A stretch of DNA of 64,000 nt from assembly GCF_004123675.1 (NCBI RefSeq), contig NZ_CP035417.1:4182064-4246063 (forward strand). The letters are read 5' to 3'. The notes beneath the pieces were generated by a model that did no database searches, was not told the DNA's origin, and saw only the letters and a list, made by a program, of their open reading frames with translations. The DNA is from Leisingera sp. NJS204 (GTDB taxonomy: Bacteria > Pseudomonadota > Alphaproteobacteria > Rhodobacterales > Rhodobacteraceae). Both the position numbers and the translations under genes were made by a program. Positions 25,196 to 33,888 of the stretch are shown piece by piece. Numbering within the stretch: the first letter of the stretch is position 1; each line of letters begins with the position of its first letter.

Positions 25196-25210
25196 TGACA
25201 GTTTTTGTCA
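25196..25210. promoter_or_regulatory. TGACA-N5-TGTCA operator between the WYL regulator and the GST gene
   Basis: TGACAGTTTTTGTCA is a perfect 5-bp inverted repeat with a 5-base spacer, 23 bases from the regulator start and 48 from the GST start. Further TGTCA and TGACA half-sites occur at about 25228 and 25240. It is the likely site of the WYL regulator. Confidence 0.6.
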
Positions 25211-25257
25211 CCATGCCGATCTAGGCTGTCAGCAACCCGAGATGACAGGAGCCCGGA

Positions 25258-25956
25258 ATGCTGACCCTTCTTACCTATCCCCGAAATGACACCGTTTTCA
25301 GCCTCAGCCCGTTTTGCGTCAAGGCAGCCTTGCTGTTGGCCTATGCTGGCCAAACCTGGACCCGTGAAGACCTGAACGATCCCCGTAAGATGCCGCACCG
25401 CAAGCTGCCTGTGCTGCGCACGCCAGGCGGGCTGGTGCCGGACAGCAGCGCAATCCGTGCCTGGCTGGAGCAGCAGGGCACGGATTTTGATGCTGCACTC
25501 GGAACACGGGACCGGGCCCAGGCGCATTTGCTGATCCGCATGGCCGAGGATACGCTTTATTTCCACGTGGTGCGCGACCGCTGGGACAATGATGCGGTCT
25601 GGCCGACGATCCGCGACAGCTATTTTCACGAGATCCCGGCCCTGATCCGCCGCCCGGTGACCAGTTCAATCCGCAAGTCGGTCCATAACGGGCTGATGTT
25701 CCAGGGCACTGCCCGGTTCAGCGACGCCGAACGCAGTCAGCGTCTGGACCAGGATCTGCGGGCCTTCGCCGACTTGCTGAAAGGGCAGGATTTCCTGTTT
25801 GGCGCCCAGATCTCCAGTGCCGATTTCAGCGTCGCTTCCATGTTGCAGGCGATGGGGACAACACCTGTCCGCACCGCGCTGGTCAGCCGTATCCTCGACG
25901 ATACGGTCCTGCAGCCTTATGTTGATCGCGTGTTTGAAACGGTGCCGTTGCCATGA
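25258..25956 (+). CDS. Glutathione S-transferase family protein
   Basis: Protein of 232 residues with a thioredoxin-like N-terminal half (LLTYPRNDTVFSLSPFCVKAA, KLPVLRTPGGLVPDSSAI, the latter carrying the cis-Pro and SS/DS glutathione-binding pattern) and a helical C-terminal half (FLFGAQISSADFSVASML). The SPFCVK motif and SSAI pattern resemble the GST groups related to metaxin/Fax-like proteins. AGGAG precedes the ATG. It is divergent from the WYL regulator and overlaps the next gene by 4 bases, so both genes probably form one regulated unit. Confidence 0.8.
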   Translation: MLTLLTYPRNDTVFSLSPFCVKAALLLAYAGQTWTREDLNDPRKMPHRKLPVLRTPGGLVPDSSAIRAWLEQQGTDFDAALGTRDRAQAHLLIRMAEDTLYFHVVRDRWDNDAVWPTIRDSYFHEIPALIRRPVTSSIRKSVHNGLMFQGTARFSDAERSQRLDQDLRAFADLLKGQDFLFGAQISSADFSVASMLQAMGTTPVRTALVSRILDDTVLQPYVDRVFETVPLP

Positions 25957-26375
25957 TCCCGCCCTTTGCCAGTCCCGGAATTGAGGCCGCCTTTGATGTG
26001 CTGGACCCGCAGGCCCGCGTCGGCCTGCTGGCGCTGCGCGGATTGATCTTCGACACCGCGGCGCAAACGCCAGAGGCCGGGCGGGTCGAGGAAGCCCTGC
26101 GCTGGGGCCAGCCTTCCTATCTCACCCCCGAGCGCAAAACCGGCACCACCCTCCGGCTGGGGGTGCCCAAGGGTGCGCGTTTTGCGCTGTTTGTACATTG
26201 CCAAAGCCGGCTGATTCCGGAGTTTGCCGCTGCCTTCCCGGCCTGGGACCGGTTCGAGGGCACCCGAGCAGTTCTGTTCAACGATCCCGCCGAGGTCGAA
26301 CCCATTCGCCATGGGTGGCTGATCAAGCGCGCGCTGACCTACCGTATCCGGCCGCCGTTAGAGATCCCGGCCTGA
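25953..26375 (+). CDS. DUF1801 domain protein
   Basis: Protein of 140 residues of the DUF1801 (YdhG/frataxin-like fold) group. Supporting segments are EEALRWGQPSYLTPERKTGT and KGARFALFVHCQSRLIPEF. The molecular role is unknown. Its ATG overlaps the GST stop (ATGA), so it is co-translated with the GST and probably under the same WYL regulator. A palindromic hairpin follows. Confidence 0.75.
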   Translation: MIPPFASPGIEAAFDVLDPQARVGLLALRGLIFDTAAQTPEAGRVEEALRWGQPSYLTPERKTGTTLRLGVPKGARFALFVHCQSRLIPEFAAAFPAWDRFEGTRAVLFNDPAEVEPIRHGWLIKRALTYRIRPPLEIPA

Positions 26376-26387
26376 TCGAAAACCAGG

Positions 26388-26407
26388 CTGTCCCCGCGGG
26401 GACAGCT
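26388..26407. terminator. Bidirectional hairpin between the DUF1801 gene and rnr
   Basis: GCTGTCCCCGCGGGGACAGC is a perfect 10-bp palindrome lying between two convergent genes. It lacks long T runs, but its position suits a terminator for both. Confidence 0.5.
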
Positions 26408-26409
26408 GC

Positions 26410-28689
26410 TTATTCCCGCCGCTTGCGTTCAACTTTGCGTTTTACTTTGGCGCCTTTGTGCTTGGACTTTGCTGCCTTGCGCTTGACGGTGCGGCCTGCC
26501 GGGCTGCGCCGTCCGCCTTTGCGGGATCCGCCGCCCTTGGGCAGTTCCAGGTTTTCAATTGCCAGCAACTCCAGCTCCAGCCCACCGGTCACCGGTGCCG
26601 CCTGAACCAGCCGCACGGTGACCCGTTGGCCGATGGCCAGGGTCATGCCTGTATCGGCCCCCATCAGCGTGCCGGCCTGGGCGTCGAAATGGAAAAACTC
26701 CCGCCCGATCGAGCGCACCGGGACCAATCCGTCGGCGCCGGTCTCATCCAGTTTCACAAAGGCCCCGAACCGGGCAATACCGCTGATCCGGCCTTCGAAT
26801 TCATTGCCTACCCGTTCACTGAGGTAGGACGCCAGATAACGGTCGGTGGTGTCCCGTTCAGCAATCATCGACCGCCGTTCGGTGTCAGAGATATGGGTGG
26901 CGGTGTCCTCCAGCCGTTCAATCTGGGCTTCGTCCAGCCCATCGTCGCCCCAGCCATGCGAGGAGACCAGCGAACGGTGCACGATCAGATCGGCATAGCG
27001 GCGGATCGGCGAGGTGAAATGTGCGTAGTTCTTGAGTGCCAGGCCGAAATGGCCAAAGTTCTCCGGGTTGTAATAGGCCTGCTGCATCGACCGCAGGGTG
27101 GAGATGTTGATCAGCTCCGCCTCATCGGTTCCCGCCGCGTGGTTCAGCAGCGCATTCAGATGCCGGGTTTGCAGCACCTGGCCCTTGGCCAGGTTCAACC
27201 CTGCCGCGCGGGCGGTTTCGCGCAGTGCTTCCAGCTTTTCCTGCGCCGGTTCCTCATGCACCCGGAACAGCAGCGGCGAGCGTTTCTTGATCAGCGTCTC
27301 CGCCGCGGCGACATTGGCGAGGATCATGAACTCCTCAATCAGCTTGTGCGCATCCAGCCGGTCGCGGAAGGCAACCGAGGTGACCTGACCAGCGTCATCC
27401 AGGATGATTTTGCGCTCCGGCAGGTCCAAGTCCAGGGGTTCCCGCACCGCACGCGCTCTTATTAGAGCCTGATATGCGGCGAAAAGCGGCTTGATCACAT
27501 CTTCCACAAAAGGAGTGGTCTTTTCGTTCGGAGTGCCGTCCATGGCCTCCTGCACCTCGGCGTAATGCAGCGAGGCGGCAGAGCGCATCAGCCCGCGCAC
27601 AAACCGGTGTCCGATCTTGTTGCCATCGGCGTCCACCTGCATCCGCACCGCGATACAGGCGCGCGGCACCCCTTCGTGCAAGCTGCACAGATCGCCCGAC
27701 AGCCGGTCCGGCAGCATCGGCACCACCCGGTCCGGGAAATAGCTGGAGTTGCCGCGTTTGCGCGCCTCGCGGTCCAGCGCAGAGCCGGGGCGCACATAGG
27801 CCGCCACATCGGCAATCGCCACCCAGATCACATGGCCGCCCGGGTTTTTCGGGTCGTCGTCAGCATGGGCAAAGCAGGCGTCGTCATGATCGCGCGCATC
27901 TGCGGGGTCGATGGTAACCAGCGGCAGCTCGCGCAGGTCTTCGCGGCCCTTGAGGCCCATCGGCTTGGCGGCATCGGCCTCGGCCATGACCGGATCGGGG
28001 AAGTGATCGGGGATACCATGCTGATGAATGGCAATCAGCGACACCGCCTTTGGTGCTGCCGGGTCGCCCAGCCGTTCCACGATCCGCGCGCGCGGCAGGC
28101 CCATGCGGCCCTTGGGGCCTGCCTGTTCGGCTTCGATCAGCTCGCCGTCTTTGGCGCCGTTGATGGCGTCCGGGGCTACCATCCATTCGCTGGAGGCGGC
28201 CTTGTCGATCGGCACAATCCGTCCACCTTCGGAACCGGCGCGGAAAATGCCCAGCACCCGTTTCGGATTGCTGCCGATGCGGCGGATCAGCCGGGCCTCG
28301 TAATTGTGGTCCTGATCCGGCACCTGCTGCAGCTTGGCCAGGATTTTGTCGCCTTCGCCCAGGGCCGGGTCGGAGGCGCGGGGGAGGATCAGAATAACCG
28401 GTTCCACCCCTTCGCCGTGCCATTCCAGCGGCCGACCATACAGGTCGCCATTATCGTCCGGCGCCTTTACCTGCAGCACGGTCACCGGCGGCAGCTGGTC
28501 CGGGTCGCGGTAGGTCTTCTTGCGCTTCTGCAAGTGGCCCTCACCCTCCAGCTCCTTCAGGATGCGCTTGAGGTCGATGCGGTCGGCGCCCTTGATGCCA
28601 AAGGCCTTGGCGATGTCGCGCTTGGAGGTATGGGTCGGGTTGGCGGAGATCCAGTCGAGGATTTCGGCCTTGGAGGGAATACGGCTCAT
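26410..28689 (-). CDS. rnr: Ribonuclease R
   Basis: 3'-5' exoribonuclease of 759 residues. In order: an N-terminal helix-turn-helix (SKRDIAKAFGIKGADRIDLK), cold-shock-type domains, the RNB catalytic domain with the acidic cluster TIDPADARDHDDACFAHAD, LHEGVPRACIAVRMQVDADG and HFTSPIRRYADLIVHRSL, and an S1 domain (FEGRISGIARFGAFVKLDET). The last 40 residues are Lys/Arg-rich, which helps RNA binding. The ATG is preceded directly by GGGAGGT. It degrades structured RNA and contributes to ribosome and tmRNA quality control. Confidence 0.96.
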   Translation of the reverse strand: MSRIPSKAEILDWISANPTHTSKRDIAKAFGIKGADRIDLKRILKELEGEGHLQKRKKTYRDPDQLPPVTVLQVKAPDDNGDLYGRPLEWHGEGVEPVILILPRASDPALGEGDKILAKLQQVPDQDHNYEARLIRRIGSNPKRVLGIFRAGSEGGRIVPIDKAASSEWMVAPDAINGAKDGELIEAEQAGPKGRMGLPRARIVERLGDPAAPKAVSLIAIHQHGIPDHFPDPVMAEADAAKPMGLKGREDLRELPLVTIDPADARDHDDACFAHADDDPKNPGGHVIWVAIADVAAYVRPGSALDREARKRGNSSYFPDRVVPMLPDRLSGDLCSLHEGVPRACIAVRMQVDADGNKIGHRFVRGLMRSAASLHYAEVQEAMDGTPNEKTTPFVEDVIKPLFAAYQALIRARAVREPLDLDLPERKIILDDAGQVTSVAFRDRLDAHKLIEEFMILANVAAAETLIKKRSPLLFRVHEEPAQEKLEALRETARAAGLNLAKGQVLQTRHLNALLNHAAGTDEAELINISTLRSMQQAYYNPENFGHFGLALKNYAHFTSPIRRYADLIVHRSLVSSHGWGDDGLDEAQIERLEDTATHISDTERRSMIAERDTTDRYLASYLSERVGNEFEGRISGIARFGAFVKLDETGADGLVPVRSIGREFFHFDAQAGTLMGADTGMTLAIGQRVTVRLVQAAPVTGGLELELLAIENLELPKGGGSRKGGRRSPAGRTVKRKAAKSKHKGAKVKRKVERKRRE

Positions 28690-28739
28690 ACCTCCCGCGT
28701 AGCATGGCGCGGAGGCGGCGTCATGGTGAAAAGCGCAGC

Positions 28740-29312
28740 TTAGCGGCGGGGCAGATCGGCGGCGGTGTCGACGTCGCGCAGGGTATCAGTCAGGGCGATG
28801 CGGTATCCGGGCAGGGTCTGCAGCGTATCAGCCAGCGCATGTTCCGTTGACCAGCGGGTGTTTTGAAACAGACCGTGGGGCAGGCGGGCCGGGTGCTGGG
28901 CGCCCGCCAGCCAGTAACCGCCATCCTCCGCGGGGCCAAAGACAGCGTCGTGATCACCAAGGACTGCAAAGGCGCGGGCGATATGGGGGCGGGTGATGCC
29001 GGGGATGTCAGCGCCGATCAGGCAGACAGGGCCAGGCACAGATTGCAGCATCCGCTTCATCCGCTGGCCCAGGTCGCCATTGCCTTGCGGCAGGCGGGGC
29101 AGATCAGCGGGCCATACCTTTGAATTCACCGCGATGCCGGGGGCTGCCGCCAGCACAACCTGCCAGCGCGGATCGCGCAATCGCCGCATCAGCCGGGCGG
29201 ATTGGTGGCGGAACCACCAGGTTGCCGGGATCACGCCTATATCCCGGCCCAGCCGGGTCTTGACCCGGCCCGGGCGCGGCTCCTTGACCATGATGATCAG
29301 GGTCCGTTTCAC
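28740..29312 (-). CDS. TIGR04282/DUF2064 family glycosyltransferase-like protein
   Basis: Protein of 190 residues with a nucleotidyl/glycosyltransferase A-like fold: IIMVKEPRPGRVKTRLGRDI at the start, then LIGADIPGITRPHIARAF and DAVFGPAEDGGYWLAG. Members often occur with arsenosugar or glycan genes, but here the neighbours are dapE and an acetyltransferase, so a substrate cannot be named. It starts at GTG overlapping the acetyltransferase stop (GTGA), and is the last gene of that three-gene unit. Confidence 0.8.
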   Translation of the reverse strand: MKRTLIIMVKEPRPGRVKTRLGRDIGVIPATWWFRHQSARLMRRLRDPRWQVVLAAAPGIAVNSKVWPADLPRLPQGNGDLGQRMKRMLQSVPGPVCLIGADIPGITRPHIARAFAVLGDHDAVFGPAEDGGYWLAGAQHPARLPHGLFQNTRWSTEHALADTLQTLPGYRIALTDTLRDVDTAADLPRR

Positions 29313-29734
29313 GTGAAATCGCGCAGCATGTCCCGGTGGTCGATGCCGGCATCGTCATAGACCGGGCCAAAGGCGGTGAACCCGAGCTTTTCATAGAACC
29401 CGATGGCATGGAGCTGCGCGCCCAGCTTGGCTTTGGATATGCCCGGTTTGGTCCGCGCGGTTTCCACCGCCGCTTCAATCAGCTTGGCACCCAGTCCGGT
29501 GCCGCGGGTAGACTGCAGCACGCAGACCCGGCCGATCTTGGCGGTGTCGCCTTTGAAGACAATCCGCGCGGTTCCCACCGGATCACCGTCCTGAACGGCC
29601 AGCAGGTGGGTGGCAGAGGCATCCAGCGTGTCCTGTTCCTCTTCCAACGGTACCCCTTGCTCCACCACAAACACCTGGTGGCGCAGAGCAAAGCAGGTCT
29701 CAAGATCGTCCGTGACTGCCATGCTCAGGCTCAT
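29309..29734 (-). CDS. GNAT family N-acetyltransferase
   Basis: Acetyl-CoA-dependent acetyltransferase of 141 residues. The core motif A is [22 protein letters not shown], near the C-terminus [21 protein letters not shown], and the start [15 protein letters not shown] is of the ElaA-like type. The acceptor is unknown. The ATG overlaps the dapE stop by the ATGA arrangement. Confidence 0.85.
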   Translation of the reverse strand: MSLSMAVTDDLETCFALRHQVFVVEQGVPLEEEQDTLDASATHLLAVQDGDPVGTARIVFKGDTAKIGRVCVLQSTRGTGLGAKLIEAAVETARTKPGISKAKLGAQLHAIGFYEKLGFTAFGPVYDDAGIDHRDMLRDFT

Positions 29735-30876
29735 GCGAAGAAATCCTGCAGAATGCGCGTGTAGATGGATTTCAGCTGGTGGATCTGGGCGACCTCCACC
29801 CGTTCGTCCACCTGATGCATGGTTTTGCCGACCAGGCCGAATTCTACCACCGGGCAGTGATTCTTGACGAAACGCGCATCCGACGTGCCGCCAGTGGTCG
29901 AGAGGTCAGGTTTGCGGCCCGTTTCCGCCTCCACCGCCGCTGAAACCAGATCTGACAGCACACCCGGCGGGGTGATGAAGCTTTCGCCGGAGACTTTTAC
30001 CTTAATCCCGATTTCAACACCGAATTCGGCGGCCACTTTGTCAGCCTCGCCTTGCAGCCACGCGCGCAGGCTGGCGCCGCTGTGAGAATCGTTGAAGCGG
30101 ATGTTGACGGTTGAGGCCGCCTGTGCCGGGATCACATTGGTGGCCGGGTTGCCGGTGTCGATGGTAACGACCGCCAGCGTCGAGGCATCAAAATGATCGG
30201 TGCCCTTGTCCAGCTCATGGCTGGCCAGGTGGTCCATCAGCCGCGCCATCGCGTTCAGCGGGTTGTTGGCGCGGTGCGGATAGGCCGAATGCCCCTGCAC
30301 GCCGGTGACCGTGAACCATGCAGTGAGAGAGCCGCGGCGGCCGATCTTGATCATCTCGCCCATCTCATCGGGGCAGGTGGGTTCCCCCACCAGGCAAACC
30401 GACATCTGCTCGCCTTCGCGGTCCATGTAATCCAGCAGCGCGGTGGTGCCGTCCACGGCGTCGCCTTCCTCGTCGCCGGTGATGGTCAGGATGATGGCGC
30501 CGTCCGGCGGTGTATCCCGCACAAAATCAATCGCGGCAGCGGCAAATGCAGCGACCCCCGACTTCATGTCGGTGGCGCCGCGGCCGTACATGAAGCCGTC
30601 TTTCTCTTCTGCGCCAAAAGGCGGCATGGTCCAGGCGGCGGCGTCCCCCAAGGGAACAACATCGGTGTGACCGTTGAAACCAAAGGTTTTGGCGTGGCCC
30701 TTGGCGCCCCAGCGGGCAAACAGGTTGGAAACATCACCGCGATCAGTTCGGGCGCACTCAAAACCTGCGCCGCTCAGCAGTTTCTCCAGCAGCACCAGCG
30801 CGCCGCCTTCCTCGGGCGTCACCGACGGACAGCGGATCAGGTCGGCAGTCAGGCGGGCGGGATCGGTTTGCGGCAT
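29731..30876 (-). CDS. dapE: Succinyl-diaminopimelate desuccinylase
   Basis: Zinc hydrolase of 381 residues (M20 family) producing LL-diaminopimelate from its succinyl form, for lysine and peptidoglycan. Metal motifs are [38 protein letters not shown] (catalytic Glu) and near the C-terminus [25 protein letters not shown] precedes the ATG. It leads the unit dapE-GNAT-DUF2064. The matching succinyltransferase dapD is about 7 kb away. Confidence 0.95.
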   Translation of the reverse strand: MPQTDPARLTADLIRCPSVTPEEGGALVLLEKLLSGAGFECARTDRGDVSNLFARWGAKGHAKTFGFNGHTDVVPLGDAAAWTMPPFGAEEKDGFMYGRGATDMKSGVAAFAAAAIDFVRDTPPDGAIILTITGDEEGDAVDGTTALLDYMDREGEQMSVCLVGEPTCPDEMGEMIKIGRRGSLTAWFTVTGVQGHSAYPHRANNPLNAMARLMDHLASHELDKGTDHFDASTLAVVTIDTGNPATNVIPAQAASTVNIRFNDSHSGASLRAWLQGEADKVAAEFGVEIGIKVKVSGESFITPPGVLSDLVSAAVEAETGRKPDLSTTGGTSDARFVKNHCPVVEFGLVGKTMHQVDERVEVAQIHQLKSIYTRILQDFFA

Positions 30877-31020
30877 GGGCGGGCTCCTGAATTACGAGTG
30901 CACACAGGCCTAGCGCGGATCGGGGCGCTGTGCAATTCGCCGCTGCGGCAGGGAATGTGGCGCAAAAGCTGCGGTTTTGCAGATGCGCCCAGGCCAATCT
31001 GACTCACGTAAAATTTTATG

Positions 31021-31035
31021 TTAAGGCTTTGTTAA
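31021..31035. promoter_or_regulatory. Perfect CtrA-type box upstream of the Hint protein gene
   Basis: TTAAGGCTTTGTTAA is an exact TTAA-N7-TTAA match, the CtrA response-regulator consensus of alphaproteobacteria, 158 bases before the start at 31193. The surrounding 30877-31192 contains no gene. The sequence is AT-rich compared with its neighbours, as expected for a promoter. Confidence 0.55.
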
Positions 31036-31192
31036 TTATGACCCGAGGCAGGGCAACCAAACGAGCAACAAGGGCCGCAAAGGCCAAGCAGGGGCAAGCT
31101 GTGCGCAGCCGCGGCGCGCCTGTAATTGACAGCAGGTGCAGGCCTGTGTCTCTCGTTTGTCCGGCCTCTGACAGGCAAGAGGTGGGCAATCC

Positions 31193-32764
31193 ATGGCAAC
31201 AGGCGCTGAACTCAATTATCAGACAAACGCCTCTGCAACGCAGATGGCGCAAACAATTTTCGGCGATGGAGCCACTGTTGTCGGTGCTTCCTATTCGGGG
31301 TGGAGCCAGTCCTCGGCGATCTATTCAAACGGCGATGCCCTGGCACCGGGCGCAACACCCAGCGATTCCGGTGTCATTCTGTCGACCGGGCGGGCCAGCC
31401 ATTTCACCCGGAATGGAAGCGACCCCAACCGGTCCACCCAAACCTCGACCAATACGTCCGGCGAAAGCAATAATGCGGATTTCAATGCCGCAGCGGGCAC
31501 CAATACCTATGATGCTTCCTATCTGGATGTGAGCTTCATTCCCGATTCGGATGTGATGACGATGCAATTCGTCTTTTCCTCCGAAGAATTTCCGGAATTC
31601 CAAAATTCAGTCTATCAGGACGTGGTGGCGGTCTGGGTCAATGGCGAGCAGGCGTTGATGGAAATCGGCAACGGCCAGGCCAACCCCAGCAACATCAGTT
31701 CCTCTATCAACGAGAATCTGTATCTCGATAACGCCGGCGATGATTTCAACACCGAGATGGACGGGCTTACCCTGACCATGACGCTGACGATGCGTGTCAA
31801 CCCCGGTGAAGTGAACGACATCCGCATCGGCATCGCCGATGTGAGCGACAGCCGCTACGACAGTAACCTGCTGATCGCCGCAGATTCGGTGCAGACCGAT
31901 CTGGTGGCAATGACCGACAAGGTTTTTGTTGCACCGGACAGCAGCAAGACCATCGACGTGCTGGCCAATGACGTGAACAATTCCGGCGGCAGCCTGACCA
32001 TCACCCATCTCAACGGTACTGCGGTGACGGCCGGGTCCGTGGTGACGCTCAACACCGGGCAAGAGGTGCAGCTGAACGCGGATGGCACGCTGACCCTGAT
32101 CGGTGACGGCGATGTTGAGGACTTCAACTTTACTTATGGCGTGACCAATGGCGTCAATTCCGATACCGGCTTTGTCAATGCCAGCTCGATCCCCTGTTTC
32201 GTGGCGGGCACCCGGATCCGGACTCCCTATGGCGAGGTTCCGGTAGAGGATCTGATGCCCGGTGATCTGGTAGAGACCCGCGACGATGGTGCGCAGGTGC
32301 TGTGCTGGACCGGCGGGCGATCGGTGGCGGCAGAAGATGATTTTGCGCCGATCCGAATTGCTGCGGATACGTTTGACCGGCATGGCGAACTGATGGTTTC
32401 TCCGCAGCACCGGGTGCTGGTGCGCGGAGCCCATGCTGAATTGTTTTTTGGCGAGGAAGAGGTGCTGGTGGCAGCCAAGGATCTGGTCAATGGGCGCAGT
32501 GTGACACGCTGTCCGGGCGGCGAAGTCACCTATGTGCATCTGATGTTCGACCGTCACCAGGTGGTTTACTCCGAAGGTCTTGCTACTGAGAGCTTTTTGC
32601 CCGGTCCGCAGATCGTCAACCTGTTCGACCGGCCGGTGGCAGAGGAGATCTGCGCGCTGTTCCCGGAGCTTGATCCGGAAACGGGCACGGGTTACAGCAC
32701 CGCAGCGCGGCCTGCGCTTAAAGCCTATGAAGGGCGGCTGCTGGCCGCGATCCAGGCGGCCTGA
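31193..32764 (+). CDS. Choice-of-anchor L / Hint domain secreted protein
   Basis: Protein of 523 residues. Residues 1-230 form a choice-of-anchor L-like domain (FVFSSEEFPEFQ and DVVAVWVNG), residues 240-325 a cadherin-like/Ig-like repeat (DVLANDVNNSGGSLTI). From 334 there is a Hint_2 domain with the nucleophilic Cys335 in PCFVAGTRIRTPYG and the block-B His406 in SPQHRVLVRG. There is no signal peptide; such Roseobacter proteins are thought to leave by type I secretion, but no transporter gene lies here. The Hint domain may self-cleave or anchor. The second Hint-like gene follows after 5 bases. Confidence 0.8.
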   Translation: MATGAELNYQTNASATQMAQTIFGDGATVVGASYSGWSQSSAIYSNGDALAPGATPSDSGVILSTGRASHFTRNGSDPNRSTQTSTNTSGESNNADFNAAAGTNTYDASYLDVSFIPDSDVMTMQFVFSSEEFPEFQNSVYQDVVAVWVNGEQALMEIGNGQANPSNISSSINENLYLDNAGDDFNTEMDGLTLTMTLTMRVNPGEVNDIRIGIADVSDSRYDSNLLIAADSVQTDLVAMTDKVFVAPDSSKTIDVLANDVNNSGGSLTITHLNGTAVTAGSVVTLNTGQEVQLNADGTLTLIGDGDVEDFNFTYGVTNGVNSDTGFVNASSIPCFVAGTRIRTPYGEVPVEDLMPGDLVETRDDGAQVLCWTGGRSVAAEDDFAPIRIAADTFDRHGELMVSPQHRVLVRGAHAELFFGEEEVLVAAKDLVNGRSVTRCPGGEVTYVHLMFDRHQVVYSEGLATESFLPGPQIVNLFDRPVAEEICALFPELDPETGTGYSTAARPALKAYEGRLLAAIQAA

Positions 32765-32769
32765 CGCCG

Positions 32770-33843
32770 GTGGGCTGGTTTGCGGTCTTTGGCAGCGGCC
32801 ATAATTGGAGCGATCCGCAGGTGCTGCTGACAGCGGGGGTATCTGACAGCGACGGCCTGTTGGTGCGCGGCACAATCATGCTGGAATTCCAGCTGCCGGA
32901 AAGCGCACGGCCAGAGCCGCTTCTGCTGTATTCGCAATGCGGCGATTGGCCGTTGCGGCTGGCATTGCAAGCGGTGCCGGGCGGCGGCTTAAGTTTTGTG
33001 CTGGAGCAAAGCGGTGCCGTGCTGCACCAGACGCTGAATCCTACCAGCCTGGGCCGCACCGGCCGGCTGCGGCTGCTCTATGCCTGGGATGCACCTGCCC
33101 GCACAGGGCGGCTGACGCTGGAACAGCCGGACGGCAGCCAGATGCAGATTGCTGCCCTGGCCAGACCCAAACCTTGGCGGCTGCGGGATCTGCAGGCGCT
33201 GACCGGACCGTTGGGCTATGTGGCGCCGGCAGTAGAATACGTGGCGTTCTCCAGCTGCATGGAGCCGGCCGGTCCGGCCCCGGCGCTGCTGCCTTCCACC
33301 CCGATTGCCACACCTGAAGGCTACCGTGCGCTGAATGGTTTGCAGCGGGGCGATCTGGTTCTGACCAGCAGCGGTGAGGCGGTGCCGGTCTTGCATGTGA
33401 TCGAACGCCAGGTGCCGGCGCTGGGTTCCTTTGCGCCGGTGCGGCTCAGGGCGCCTTACTTCGGGCTGCTTCGGGACATTCAGGCAGCACCGTTTCAGCG
33501 GCTGGTGCTGTCCGGTTCGGAGGTGGAGTATCTGTTCGGGCAGCCTGCGGTTCTGGTGCCGGCCGGCAATTTGCTGGGGACCGGCACCGCATTGCGGGGT
33601 GCGTCAGCCGCTCCGCTGATCACTTACCGTCAGGCGGTGCTGCCGGATCATGAACCGCTGCTGGCCGCCGGCGCCATGACCGAGAGCCTGTTCCTCGGCC
33701 GCCTGCGCCGCGATCCCCAGCGGCTGGCTGCCAGCCTTTTGGCACCGCTGGGCGCCGCAGCCCTGCCCGAGCACCGGCAGCCGAAATTCCCGGTGCTGCG
33801 GGCCTTTGACGCTGCAGTACTGGCTGAACGGCGGACGGCCTGA
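32770..33843 (+). CDS. Hint-like domain protein lacking catalytic residues
   Basis: Protein of 357 residues with a GTG start. The N-terminal 165 residues form a beta-rich, lectin/laminin-G-like region of unknown role. From about 168 the order of a Hint_2 domain is recognisable (PIATPEGYRALNGLQRGDLV, later VEYLFGQPAVLVPAGNL). At the nucleophile position no Cys is present (ALLPSTP instead of CFxxGT), and the SPQHRVL motif reads APFQRLVL with Gln243 for His. The fold may survive as a binding module. The first Hint gene is just upstream, so both are likely co-expressed. Confidence 0.7.
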   Translation: MGWFAVFGSGHNWSDPQVLLTAGVSDSDGLLVRGTIMLEFQLPESARPEPLLLYSQCGDWPLRLALQAVPGGGLSFVLEQSGAVLHQTLNPTSLGRTGRLRLLYAWDAPARTGRLTLEQPDGSQMQIAALARPKPWRLRDLQALTGPLGYVAPAVEYVAFSSCMEPAGPAPALLPSTPIATPEGYRALNGLQRGDLVLTSSGEAVPVLHVIERQVPALGSFAPVRLRAPYFGLLRDIQAAPFQRLVLSGSEVEYLFGQPAVLVPAGNLLGTGTALRGASAAPLITYRQAVLPDHEPLLAAGAMTESLFLGRLRRDPQRLAASLLAPLGAAALPEHRQPKFPVLRAFDAAVLAERRTA

Positions 33844-33888
33844 CACAGTCGCGGCATCGAATTCCGCCTTTGCCGCCAAGGCGCTTGC

